A DNA stretch of 13,479 bases from Propionibacterium sp. (GTDB lineage: Bacteria; Actinomycetota; Actinomycetes; Propionibacteriales; Propionibacteriaceae). The stretch's first letter is position 1. Each line of letters starts with the position of its first letter. Below are positions 7,223 to 13,479 of the stretch, piece by piece. The notes below the pieces were generated by a model. That model saw only the letters and a program-made list of their open reading frames with translations. It had not been told where the DNA came from and did not search any database. Location of the stretch: assembly GCA_022837595.1 (NCBI GenBank), contig JALHFX010000089.1:1-13479 (forward strand), in the 5' to 3' direction. The translations under genes were made by a program, and so were the position numbers.

Positions 7223-7397
7223 TGACCAGCCTCGGCGGACAGAACTCGCGCGAGCTCACCTCCGGAGTGTGAATCCAGGTGAGATGGTGGGAAGCCAGAG
7301 CTCGCCTCGACGTGCGGAGACAGAGGAAATTTGGTATCACCGAGACCAGTGCGCTACTGTGTCTCAGGTCGCCGCGCGAGCGGAGACGTTCAGATTT
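7223..7397. other. non-coding stretch upstream of tRNA-Ala
   Basis: No convincing reading frame, repeat or hairpin is visible here, apart from the possible tRNA promoter listed separately. It probably includes further degraded sequence from the ABC-remnant region. Confidence 0.4.
7331..7360 (+). promoter_or_regulatory. possible promoter of tRNA-Ala
   Basis: TTGGTA (7331-7336) and TACTGT (7355-7360) are 18 bases apart and sit 37 bases before the mature tRNA. TACTGT fits the loose actinobacterial TAnnnT minus-10. The match is modest. Confidence 0.3.
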
Positions 7398-7470
7398 GGG
7401 GCATTGGCGCAGTTGGTAGCGCGCTTCCATGGCATGGAAGAGGTCAGGGGTTCGAATCCCCTATGCTCCA
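7398..7470 (+). tRNA. tRNA-Ala (anticodon GGC)
   Basis: The 73-base cloverleaf folds fully. The acceptor stem GGGGCAT/ATGCTCC contains the G3-U70 wobble that identifies alanine tRNA. The D arm stem is GCGC/GCGC, the anticodon stem CTTCC/GGAAG encloses loop ATGGCAT with anticodon GGC, and the T arm is AGGGG-TTCGAAT-CCCCT. The discriminator is A and the CCA end is not encoded. It decodes GCC and GCU codons. A GGC-anticodon alanine tRNA is common as an integration target, and the accessory region begins just downstream. Confidence 0.97.
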
Positions 7471-7475
7471 CTCGC

Positions 7476-7510
7476 AAAGGATCCCGCTCGACGAGCGGGA
7501 TCCTTTCTTG
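7476..7510 (+). terminator. intrinsic terminator after tRNA-Ala
   Basis: A 14-bp perfect stem (7476-7489 with 7493-7506) has a three-base loop and ends in TTTCTT. It starts six bases after the tRNA. The A/T flanks of the stem supply the U-rich tract. Confidence 0.85.
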
Positions 7511-7591
7511 TTCGTAGACGTTGGACCGGGACTCGGCACGGAATCTGGCGAAACGGTGCCGATAGCCCGCTTCAGAGCCGGATCCGCGTAA

Positions 7592-7617
7592 GCGGGGTTG
7601 GCAGTGGGCGACCCCGC
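7592..7617. repeat. inverted repeat downstream of the toxin-antitoxin pair
   Basis: GCGGGGT (7592-7598) and ACCCCGC (7611-7617) form 7-bp arms with a 12-base loop. It lies about 80 bases beyond the antitoxin stop on the minus strand. No T-run follows on either strand, so it is at most a weak or Rho-assisted terminator. Confidence 0.35.
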
Positions 7618-7694
7618 CAGATCACGATGGCCGCGACGAGCGGCGATGCGCATGATCTATGTGTGGAAAGCGGTGCTGTGGTTCCAGTAGCCGT

Positions 7695-7964
7695 TCATGC
7701 ACTGGCGTAGCGTTGGCGGGCGGCTTCACCGCTGGTGCCGATCGCCTCGCCCACCTCGCGCCAGGAGAGTCGTTGCTCGCGCGCCGCGCGCACGGCTTCG
7801 GCAAGCTCTTTCTCGGCGGTGTCGCGTCGCCAGGCGGCGAGCTTGACCGCCATCGCGGGCGGAAGGGGCGCGTCCTGGTCGCCGGGCTTCGGGTCGTAGT
7901 TCTCGAAAGCGTCGGCGAAAGCGTCGGCACGGGCCTTGATGTCTTCAATGGAGCGTCGAGTCAT
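7695..7964 (-). CDS. putative antitoxin with C-terminal HTH
   Basis: This is an 89-aa protein. The C-terminal segment LSWREVGEAIGTSGEAARQR (residues 67-86) is a helix-turn-helix of the kind seen in small actinobacterial DNA-binding antitoxins. The N-terminal half is amphipathic helix, with an acidic, proline-rich linker at about 23-37. Its SD (AGGTGA, complement of 7971-7976) includes the TGA stop of the gene upstream, and its ATG is six bases on, so translation of the two is coupled. Pair architecture (toxin gene first, antitoxin second) and size suggest a type II toxin-antitoxin module. Family naming is inference; it could instead be a small regulator of the upstream gene. Confidence 0.65.
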   Translation of the reverse strand: MTRRSIEDIKARADAFADAFENYDPKPGDQDAPLPPAMAVKLAAWRRDTAEKELAEAVRAAREQRLSWREVGEAIGTSGEAARQRYASA

Positions 7965-7970
7965 GATGGT

Positions 7971-8204
7971 TCACCTCAGATACTTGGTTCGGGCCGGGCG
8001 CATGGCGTGAGTGATGGCGATGACACCGTGCCACTCGATCACACCGACTTCCACGAGGGTGCCGGTCTCATCGGGACCGATGAACATCGTCATCGAGTCG
8101 TCTTGCACGAAATGGCGGACAGGGAAACGGAGCGCATGGAGCATGGCTTCATCCGTGACGCCGTGCCGGTAGGCACTGCCGAGGATGATCGGCTCCGACT
8201 CCAT
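7971..8204 (-). CDS. putative small toxin (DUF4258/BrnT-like)
   Basis: The product is 77 aa. It has the pattern of small actinobacterial toxin-like proteins: a helix HGVTDEAMLHAL (residues 14-25), then a strand-rich core with MFIGPDETGTLVEVGV (40-55) and a final VIAITHAMRPARTKYL (61-76). The two histidines (H14, H66) and the late Arg/Lys cluster are candidate active-site residues. No SD precedes ATG 8204; a promoter ends six bases upstream, so the mRNA is predicted to be leaderless. It is followed by an HTH protein six bases downstream. The toxin role is inferred from size, context and resemblance, and RNase activity is not shown. Confidence 0.6.
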   Translation of the reverse strand: MESEPIILGSAYRHGVTDEAMLHALRFPVRHFVQDDSMTMFIGPDETGTLVEVGVIEWHGVIAITHAMRPARTKYLR

Positions 8205-8239
8205 TTCACAAGTTTACTTGCCACAAGGGAACTTGCCAA
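8205..8239 (-). promoter_or_regulatory. leaderless-type promoter with direct-repeat operator for the toxin-antitoxin pair
   Basis: On the minus strand TTGGCA (complement of 8234-8239, 5 of 6 to consensus) and TAAACT (complement of 8211-8216) are exactly 17 bases apart. Only six bases separate the minus-10 from ATG 8204, so transcription should start at or next to the A of the ATG. Two identical 8-mers TGGCAAGT (complements of 8231-8238 and 8216-8223) are 15 bases apart, start to start, and overlap the two promoter elements. A further inverted repeat CAAGT-TT-ACTTG covers 8209-8220. This is a good candidate autoregulatory operator. Confidence 0.6.
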
Positions 8240-8248
8240 CCCGTCCCG

Positions 8249-8548
8249 TCACCGTGTCTTCGCCCAGGCCGTGCCCCGGTGAACCCCGAAGCGACGTGCC
8301 AGCGCGGTCACGCTCACGCCCTGACCGCGGGCTGTTCGCAGAGCGTCCACTTCGTTGTCTGAGAGTCGCGTTCGAGGTCGCTTCTTTGGTTCCGCCGACG
8401 CCCCGATCAGCGGGTCATCAGGCTCGCCAGCAGGCTCGGCCCCGCCGTCGGACCCTTGATTCCACGCGGAAGTTAGCCGCTTGATCGGCTGTCGTCTGTT
8501 CCCGTGGTGGTCGATGGAGTCCAAGAGGCCCACAAGGCTCGAACCCAA
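8249..8548 (-). CDS. HTH-domain protein, probably truncated or degenerate
   Basis: The C-terminal third is a clear homeodomain-like HTH of the recombinase/transposase type: RLSDNEVDALRTARGQGVSV then TALARRFGVHRGTAW, residues 61-95. The protein ends four residues later, with only a single HTH and no following C-terminal domain. Residues 1-58 are low-complexity and unlike any fold I know. The only start in the frame region is TTG 8548 with no obvious SD, and the frame stays open to a stop at 8603-8605, so this may be the tail of a broken larger gene. Related proteins usually accompany serine recombinases in actinobacterial mobile regions, but no recombinase is seen here. Confidence 0.45.
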   Translation of the reverse strand: MGSSLVGLLDSIDHHGNRRQPIKRLTSAWNQGSDGGAEPAGEPDDPLIGASAEPKKRPRTRLSDNEVDALRTARGQGVSVTALARRFGVHRGTAWAKTR

Positions 8549-8597
8549 GTCATCGTCAATGTTGGTTGAGGTTCGGGCCTTGTTGGCGTCTGTGGCT

Positions 8598-8761
8598 CAG
8601 ATCAGCGCGATGACGTTGACTTGCGGGTCGAGCAACATCTCGGAGGGCCGGTTGTGCTCGGGGCGCAGCTCGCCATCTTCGTCGATGAAGGCCCTGGTGG
8701 AGAACGCCTGTCGCAGAGCCGTCGGTTCGGGCTTCTCGCAGCGGGTGAATGTAACGGTTGT
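8598..8761 (-). pseudogene. orphan C-terminal coding fragment of unknown family
   Basis: This 54-codon open stretch lies between two stops. It has protein-like composition, reading PTALRQAFSTRAFIDEDGE, then LRPEHNRPSEMLLDPQVNVI and ending IALI. There is no start or SD. It sits between the TetR gene (ending at 8786) and the HTH fragment, in the same direction. I cannot name the family. It may be the remnant of a gene displaced by the TetR-YhgE insertion. Confidence 0.4.
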
Positions 8762-8785
8762 TCAGCGGTCTTGCGGCAGGATGGG

Positions 8786-9457
8786 CTACGCATCCCGGCG
8801 TACCCGCCGCAGTAGATCATCGCACGATGCCGGGTGGACGGTCCCTGCCTCGACGGCGGCGATTTCGGCTTTGGTCGCGCCGCAGGCCGCCAGCAGCAAG
8901 GCGCTGACCCGCTCGGCGGCCTCGTCCACGGTGTTCGGGGTGCGCGGCTCTTGCTGGAGCCAGTGGATGACGTGCCAGGCCACCCCGGCGGCCAAGAATT
9001 CGGCCCTATCCTGTGGGCTGTCGGGTCCCTGTCTACGCCGAATGATCGGGCCAAGCGGCGAGGTGTCCAGAAGGCGTCTGGCGAGCAGGCCGACGACGTC
9101 CTGGGAGAACGCGTACCCTGCTGGCCCTTGGAGAGCGCGCCGGTAGAACCGGGCGTGGGTGTCCAGATCGGTGAACAGGAAGTGGAAGGTGTTGCGCGCG
9201 TAGGCGGTCCAGGTGTCACCGAGGTTGTCCTCCGGGATTTGGGCGAAGGCGGCCTCCAGCCGGGCGAGCGCCGCAGCATGAGTCAGGGTGGCCAGATCGC
9301 CGAAGTGCTGGTACAAGGTGGGCCGACTCACTCCGGCGAGGCGGGCGAGGTCCGCCACGGTGATGTCCTGATCGGCGGCTTCGGAGTCGAGTACCTCCGT
9401 CATCGCCTGGATCAAGGCCTGCCGCGACCGGATTGGTCGGGGATCCTCGTAGGTCAT
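8786..9457 (-). CDS. TetR-family transcriptional regulator
   Basis: The 223-aa protein has the TetR N-terminal domain: RSRQALIQAMTEVL (residues 10-23), then the HTH ITVADLARLAGVSRPTLYQH (32-51) followed by FGDLATL. The remaining 170 residues form a helical ligand-binding and dimerisation domain with no identifiable ligand pocket. Start ATG 9457 is preceded by a purine-rich GAGAAGAG. It is divergent from the YhgE/Pip gene across 108 bp containing a perfect 16-bp palindrome. The usual arrangement is that such a TetR represses the divergent membrane gene and itself, with release by a membrane-active compound. That is inference from context. Confidence 0.9.
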   Translation of the reverse strand: MTYEDPRPIRSRQALIQAMTEVLDSEAADQDITVADLARLAGVSRPTLYQHFGDLATLTHAAALARLEAAFAQIPEDNLGDTWTAYARNTFHFLFTDLDTHARFYRRALQGPAGYAFSQDVVGLLARRLLDTSPLGPIIRRRQGPDSPQDRAEFLAAGVAWHVIHWLQQEPRTPNTVDEAAERVSALLLAACGATKAEIAAVEAGTVHPASCDDLLRRVRRDA

Positions 9458-9519
9458 CTTCGCTCTTCTCGTCGGCTCAAGGGTGGTTTGCGTACTGCTA
9501 TCTTACAGTAGTAACGTAA

Positions 9520-9535
9520 CTTTACAGCTGTAAAG
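9520..9535. promoter_or_regulatory. 16-bp perfect palindrome, likely TetR operator
   Basis: CTTTACAGCTGTAAAG is its own reverse complement and lies midway in the tetR/yhgE intergenic region. A related half-site CTTACAG is at 9502-9508, and a shorter TTAC(N4)GTAA element at 9503-9514 may be a second, weaker site. A minus-10-like TATCAT (9541-9546) for the plus-strand gene follows directly, so a bound dimer would block it. Confidence 0.7.
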
Positions 9536-9551
9536 GTAGCTATCATCTGTC

Positions 9552-9559
9552 AAGGAGGT
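9552..9559 (+). promoter_or_regulatory. ribosome binding site fixing the TTG start of the YhgE/Pip gene
   Basis: AAGGAGGT is a near-perfect anti-SD match. GGAGG ends seven bases before TTG 9566, which supports that start over any later ATG. Confidence 0.85.
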
Positions 9560-9565
9560 AGATAG

Positions 9566-11917
9566 TTGAGGTCTCTCTGGTCGTGGCTGCGCTCATCCGG
9601 TACAACAGTTGTGGTGCTGGTCGGAATCGCCGTCATCCCGGCCGTCTATGCCGCGGTGTTGATCGGTGCGAACTCTGATCCGCAGGGCAACCTGGACAGG
9701 GTGCCGGCCGCCATTGTGAACTTCGACCGCCCGGCGAGGCCGGATACGGAGGGTGGCGTGGAGGTCCGGCTGGGCGAACAGCTCACCGACGAATTGCTGG
9801 ACGATGGTGGGGGTAGCGCGAGCTTCGACTGGCGTGTCATGGCGGACACCGATGCTCGCGCGGCGTTGGAGGACGGCGAGATCTATGTGCTGCTCACGAT
9901 TCCGTCGGACTTCTCCGCCAACGCGGTCTCCGCTGCCAACGACGATCCCAGCACCGCGACCGCCGCAATACTCACCATCACGACCAGCGACAGCACGAAT
10001 CTCGTCGTCGGCAACATCGCCGCAAACGTCGCGGCAGAGGTCTCGGCCGGGCTGCGCGAGAAGGTATCGAAGGAGTACCTGTCAAGCATCTATGCAGGCC
10101 TGACCACTATCGGCGATACTGTCGCAGAGGCTGCGGATGGTGCCGGGGAGTTGCGTGACGGTGCGACCCAGGCGGCCGACGGCTCGGCTGAACTTGTGGT
10201 GGGCCTGTCCGGACTTGCCGCCGGGGCCGGTGACCTCACGTCCGGGGTGTCGAGGCTGGCTGACAGCACCGCCACGCTCAGCACCGGATCCCAAGAACTC
10301 GCCTCGGGGGCCGTGGCGGCTCGAGACGGCGCTACCCAACTCAGCGATGCACTCGACCAGCTCGCGGACGGCACCCGCGACATTCCCGATCAACTCTCCG
10401 TCCTCACCTTGGGCGCCTCCCAAGTGGCCGATGGCACGGTCGCCGCTGCCGACGGTGCCGCCGCCCTCGCCAACGGCACAACGGACCTTCAGTCCGCTTC
10501 GGCCGCGCTCTCCGAAGGCGTGTCCCAAGCACTCACCGGCGCCCAGGACCTCAAGGAGGGAACCGGTCAGCTGGCTGAGCAGGTACCCGCACTCACCGAT
10601 GGCGCTTCGGGGGTCTCCCAAGGGCTGGCAGTGCTATTGGCCCAGTATGACCAACTCGACGACGTCCAGCGCAAGACCATGCTTTCACAGCTGGCCGCTG
10701 GTGCCGATGGGGTCGCCGCCGCAACGGATCGGGTCGGCACCGTCGCGACCCAGCTCGACACTGGGGCGACGGCGCTGGTCGGCAGCGCACAGGCCAGATC
10801 CGGCCTGGCATACCTCGCCGTCGGTGCGTCAGAGACTACCCAGGCCACCGGGCTTCTGGCTGACGGCGTCGGCACCCTGGCCGCGAACCTGAGCACATTG
10901 TCGGCCGGTGCGGCCGGGGTCGCGGACGGTACCGAGACCCTCTCGTCCGGACTCGGGACCTTGACAACGGGAATCTCGAACGCGGCCACGGCCGCCGGCG
11001 CCTTGTCGGACGGGTCCGCAGGGGTCGCCTCTGGTGCGGGCAGGCTGGCCGACGGGACGTCCCAGTTGGCGAGCGGCGCGAGCACCCTCCTCTCAGGTGC
11101 TGGTCGCGTTGCCGAGGGGACGGCAGACGCCGTCGATGCCGCAGGCACCTTGACCGACGGCCTCAGCACCCTGTCCGAGGGTGGTGGCGAACTCGCGGAC
11201 GGGCTGGCGGCAGGGGCCGAGAACATCCCGAGCTACAACAACACCGAACGGGACCGCCTGAGCACTGTTGCGGCTGCGCCAGTAGAGGTCGAGACCACCC
11301 GAGCTTATGAGGTACCGACCTACGGCTACGGCCTGGCGCCCTACTTCGCGGGCCTCGCGCTATGGGTCGGCGCGATCGCGTTCTACCTGATGCGACCCGC
11401 ACTGAATCCCCTCCTGCTCGCGGAGCGCCGCCCTGCCTGGCTGATCGCGCTGCGCAGCCTCGGCCCGGGCGCCGTGATGGCCGTGCTGCAATCGTTGGGG
11501 GTTGTGCTGGCCGTCCTCTGGCTCGGCATCCAGCCCGCCGCATTGGTGCCGCTAATCGGTCTCGCAATACTGTCTAGTCTTGCGTTCATCGCCATCAATC
11601 AGGCGCTCATCGCTCTGTTCGACGCCCCTGGCCGCTTCCTCGCACTGTTGATGATCGTGCTCCAGCTCGCTTCGGCAGGCGGGATGTACCCGATCGAGAC
11701 CGCCCCTGCGCTGTATCAGGCCATCCACGGCTGGCTACCGATGACTGCCACGGTCCAAGGGCTCCGCTCCCTGATCGCGGGCGGAACGGTCGGTCTCAGC
11801 ACTGCCGTTCCCGTCCTGCTGGCCTGGCTGGCCGCTGGTGTCCTGGGCACCTTCGTGGCGGCCGGGATCAAGCGGTACAAGCAGTCAGCGATACCCAGTC
11901 TGGTGCCCACGGACTGA
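9566..11917 (+). CDS. YhgE/Pip domain membrane protein (ABC-2 permease-like)
   Basis: The 783-aa protein has one N-terminal transmembrane helix (TVVVLVGIAVIPAVYAAVLI, about residues 14-33), a large extracytoplasmic part to about residue 588, and five or six hydrophobic helices from about 591 to 765. The topology matches the YhgE/Pip family (phage-infection-protein-like, ABC-2 superfamily), whose members serve as phage receptors, as T7SS-linked EsaA-like proteins or as possible exporters. The ectodomain is built of many degenerate repeats of the type LaxGaxxLxxG (about residues 190-570), giving a long helical rod. The first ectodomain block contains ALEDGEIYVLLTIPSDFSA, a family hallmark. It is divergent from a TetR regulator, so expression is probably inducible. 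The true function, export or surface structure, is not known. Confidence 0.88.
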   Translation: MRSLWSWLRSSGTTVVVLVGIAVIPAVYAAVLIGANSDPQGNLDRVPAAIVNFDRPARPDTEGGVEVRLGEQLTDELLDDGGGSASFDWRVMADTDARAALEDGEIYVLLTIPSDFSANAVSAANDDPSTATAAILTITTSDSTNLVVGNIAANVAAEVSAGLREKVSKEYLSSIYAGLTTIGDTVAEAADGAGELRDGATQAADGSAELVVGLSGLAAGAGDLTSGVSRLADSTATLSTGSQELASGAVAARDGATQLSDALDQLADGTRDIPDQLSVLTLGASQVADGTVAAADGAAALANGTTDLQSASAALSEGVSQALTGAQDLKEGTGQLAEQVPALTDGASGVSQGLAVLLAQYDQLDDVQRKTMLSQLAAGADGVAAATDRVGTVATQLDTGATALVGSAQARSGLAYLAVGASETTQATGLLADGVGTLAANLSTLSAGAAGVADGTETLSSGLGTLTTGISNAATAAGALSDGSAGVASGAGRLADGTSQLASGASTLLSGAGRVAEGTADAVDAAGTLTDGLSTLSEGGGELADGLAAGAENIPSYNNTERDRLSTVAAAPVEVETTRAYEVPTYGYGLAPYFAGLALWVGAIAFYLMRPALNPLLLAERRPAWLIALRSLGPGAVMAVLQSLGVVLAVLWLGIQPAALVPLIGLAILSSLAFIAINQALIALFDAPGRFLALLMIVLQLASAGGMYPIETAPALYQAIHGWLPMTATVQGLRSLIAGGTVGLSTAVPVLLAWLAAGVLGTFVAAGIKRYKQSAIPSLVPTD

Positions 11918-12278
11918 GCGTTCGGGACATTTGAAGGTTTGGTTCACCTCCGGGTTAGTACCACTGGCAGAGCGGCAGATTTCGTGATGAGTTCACCTTG
12001 AAGTCAATCGTCATGGGTCCGGTCAGCGTCGCGCTGATGGCCTGTGTTCTCGCCACTGGCTGCCCCGGCGTCGTCGCCGATGGTGGCCCCGGCTGGGCTC
12101 CGCATGGTCGTGCTGTGGGGGATGTTGGAACGCCTTGAAGTTCATCGTCATGGTTCCGGTCAGCGTTGCTGGTCCGTGTGCGCATCCGAGAGGCGATGAT
12201 CCGCCGTGACCAGCGGCGCGACGGTGCGTGCCGAAGACCGCGAACCGCTCGCGTTAATTCCGCCCGGGATCATCCGGG
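11918..12278. other. non-coding stretch with remnants
   Basis: No credible gene is seen in these 361 bases. Minus-strand frames contain short protein-like bits around the 37-nt repeats, but they are interrupted and in different frames. No terminator with a T-run is visible after the YhgE/Pip stop. Confidence 0.5.
11996..12169. repeat. pair of 37-nt imperfect direct repeats
   Basis: Units at 11996-12032 and 12133-12169 match at 33 of 37 positions and share ATCGTCATGG and TCCGGTCAGCGT. On the minus strand they encode ATLTGPMTIDFK and ATLTGTMTMNFK, but their offset (137 bases) puts them in different frames. They may be two ends of a decayed duplicated gene or recombination sites. Confidence 0.75.
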
Positions 12279-12596
12279 TCAGGAAGCAGTGGCCACCTGG
12301 CTACGTCGTCCGCCACCCGCGCGGATTGGAACCCCGTGCTCGGCCAGGGCGCGGCGAACTGTTTGCGGTCCAGCACCGATCTTCAACCCGACCTCTACCA
12401 GCGTCAGTCCGCTGTCGTAGAGGCGGGACGGGTCGAATCGCCCGCGGCGGATCGGAACCTCTCTCCGCGCCAGGTGTTCCGCCACCGTCCGACGATGGAT
12501 GCCGTACAGCGTGGCTAGCTCAACGAGCGTCGCACCGTCGCGGTACCTCACCACCAGATCGTCGACCTGCTGGGGCAGCAGAAGGGTTTGAGCCAT
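12279..12596 (-). CDS. double helix-turn-helix protein, recombinase-associated type
   Basis: The 105-aa product contains two tandem HTH units: QVDDLVVRYRDGATLVELAT followed by LYGIHRRTVAEHL (about residues 10-42), and LYDSGLTLVEVGLKIGAGPQ followed by TVRRALAEHGV (about 58-88). Proteins of this layout (HTH, short basic link, HTH) are frequent in actinobacteria next to serine recombinases and in genomic islands. I chose ATG 12596 because the sequence MAQTLLLPQQV resembles the usual N terminus; the frame extends to 12743 but that extension is not protein-like. No recombinase gene is intact nearby. Likely DNA-binding; target unknown. Confidence 0.65.
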   Translation of the reverse strand: MAQTLLLPQQVDDLVVRYRDGATLVELATLYGIHRRTVAEHLARREVPIRRGRFDPSRLYDSGLTLVEVGLKIGAGPQTVRRALAEHGVPIRAGGGRRSQVATAS

Positions 12597-12743
12597 CCCA
12601 AGTGAACGCACCATCCGGCCCCTGGAGTCCACCACAGAGGGGTGAGACGGGCGTCGATCCTGCTTGTAGAACCCGCGCGACCAGCGCAAAGACAGGGTAT
12701 TCAGGTGCTGGCAGGGGTTCTCAAACTCTCTACGGAGGTCCAC

Positions 12744-12965
12744 CCAAAGCTTGTTCGGTCACACCTCAGAGAGCAGCGGTGTGAGGTCAGAGTTCGCCGT
12801 CGGCGATGCGCTGGTATTGCCCGCCCGCATTGATGCGTCGAAGGTGGAACTACCGAAAGGTACTCCCAAACAGTTGACAGAGCGTGGCACAGTAGAAGCA
12901 TCTGCCCAAACCGCGCCCTGAACGGTGTCCTGAGTAGTATCGCGACCGTCACCGTGGAAGGACAT
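12744..12965. other. intergenic region upstream of the aldo/keto reductase
   Basis: A minus-35-like TTGACA lies at 12874-12879 but no good minus-10 is found at 16-18 bases. A 20-codon minus-strand open stretch ending in YQRIADGEL and a stop (12787-12789) looks faintly protein-like and could be another gene end. Nothing else is supported. Confidence 0.3.
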
Positions 12966-13479
12966 ATGCACCCCATGGCTCACACTCACCCAGACTCGAA
13001 CCGTACCCAGATCGGCACTTCTGATCTATATGTCCGCCCCTTCGTGCTCGGCGGAAACGCGTTCGGCTGGACAGCCGATTCAACCGAATCATTCGATGTG
13101 CTTGATGAGTTTGTGGCTCGCTGTGGCGATTTCATCGACACCGCTGACGGTTACTCGCACTGGGTTTCCGGGCATCGCGGTGGCGAATCCGAGACCATCC
13201 TCGGTGAGTGGTTCGTTTCCCGGCCGCGCGCACGTGACAAGGTAGTGCTCGCCACGAAAGTCTCCACCCACCCGGATTATTCGGGCCTATCGGCAGTGAA
13301 CGTTCGCGCTGCTGCTGATGCGTCGCTGCAGCGTCTGCGTACTAATGTGATCCATCTGTATTACGCACACTTTGACGACATGGATACCCCGTTGGAAGAG
13401 ACCGTTGCGGCATTTTCGGGTCTGGTGGATGCGGGCAAGGTACGAGCCATCGGGGTTTCGAATTACACTGCCGACCGCG
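12966..13479 (+). CDS. aldo/keto reductase (N-terminal part, runs off the window)
   Basis: The reading frame is open from ATG 12966 to the right edge (171 codons). It matches NADPH-dependent aldo/keto reductases with a TIM-barrel fold. The catalytic tetrad is visible: D58 in FIDTADGY, Y63, K98 in LATKVS, and H135 in LYYAHFDD. The motifs PLEETVAAFSGLVDAGKVRA and IGVSNYT that follow are typical of the family. The SD GGAAGGA (12956-12962) is close to ATG 12966, which favours it over ATG 12975. The substrate is not predictable; related proteins reduce aldehydes and ketones or sugars. No neighbour in the window suggests a pathway. Confidence 0.92.
   Translation, partial: MHPMAHTHPDSNRTQIGTSDLYVRPFVLGGNAFGWTADSTESFDVLDEFVARCGDFIDTADGYSHWVSGHRGGESETILGEWFVSRPRARDKVVLATKVSTHPDYSGLSAVNVRAAADASLQRLRTNVIHLYYAHFDDMDTPLEETVAAFSGLVDAGKVRAIGVSNYTADR

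Noticed and set aside
8834..9511. A 225-codon plus-strand open frame across the TetR gene.
   Set aside because: Antisense to an obvious TetR regulator, Gly-rich with no recognised domain.
10082..10621. Long antisense open frames across the YhgE/Pip repeats.
   Set aside because: They mirror the repetitive Gly/Ala/Asp codons of the real gene and lack family motifs.
12206..12784. A 192-codon plus-strand open frame over the double-HTH gene.
   Set aside because: Arg/Pro/Ser-rich composition typical of a wrong frame, while the opposite strand encodes clear HTH motifs.
12874..12903. Sigma70-type promoter for the aldo/keto reductase starting at TTGACA.
   Set aside because: No acceptable minus-10 at 16-18 bases spacing.
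7450..12960. attL/attR direct repeat of the tRNA-Ala 3' end that would prove island integration.
   Set aside because: No second copy of the tRNA 3' end found by eye within the window.
1..13479. CRISPR array, rRNA gene, complete insertion sequence or prophage genes.
   Set aside because: No regularly spaced repeats, rRNA-like sequence, transposase with terminal repeats, or phage structural genes were seen.

Overview
The window is high-G+C DNA with GTG and TTG starts, SD-preceded genes and packed small operons. It looks like an actinobacterium. The nadD-rsfS-histidine phosphatase order is the one seen in mycobacteria and other Actinomycetota. A cobalamin gene beside a glutamate decarboxylase/antiporter locus would fit a Propionibacteriaceae-like genome, but the genus is inference.

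Layout. (1) 17-1866, plus strand: a tight housekeeping operon of nadD (NAD synthesis), rsfS (ribosome silencing) and a histidine phosphatase. (2) 1829-2821, minus strand: cobD/cbiB (cobalamin side-chain attachment), convergent with and overlapping the phosphatase. (3) 2968-3495, minus strand: a small, highly charged helical protein of unknown function, divergent from the gad locus. (4) 3742-6756, plus strand: gadB-gadC, a glutamate-dependent acid-resistance pair closed by a very strong terminator at 6813-6863. This locus is damaged: gadB carries two single-base frameshifts of opposite sign, its SD and start codon are tandemly duplicated (39 bp), and gadC has a 42-bp in-frame tandem duplication. 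(5) 6864-7397: a graveyard holding the C-terminal end of a sugar ABC permease (minus) back-to-back with a broken ABC ATPase end (plus). (6) 7398-7470: tRNA-Ala(GGC) with its own terminator. (7) 7695-12743: an accessory region with a putative toxin-antitoxin pair on a leaderless-type promoter, a truncated HTH protein, an orphan C-terminal coding fragment, a divergent TetR / YhgE-Pip membrane protein pair around a 16-bp palindrome, a 37-nt imperfect direct repeat, and a double-HTH protein. (8) 12966 to the right edge: the N-terminal half of an aldo/keto reductase.

How the genes work together. GadB would consume a proton while converting glutamate to GABA, and GadC would exchange GABA for glutamate. 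As written the pathway is probably off, yet every lesion is one that slippage or a single-base indel could revert. TetR very likely represses the YhgE/Pip gene (and itself) from the shared palindrome. The toxin-antitoxin pair is probably autoregulated through direct repeats lying on its own promoter. The most notable items are the gad lesions, the toxin-antitoxin promoter and the fused ABC remnants. I did not find a clearly new multi-gene system.
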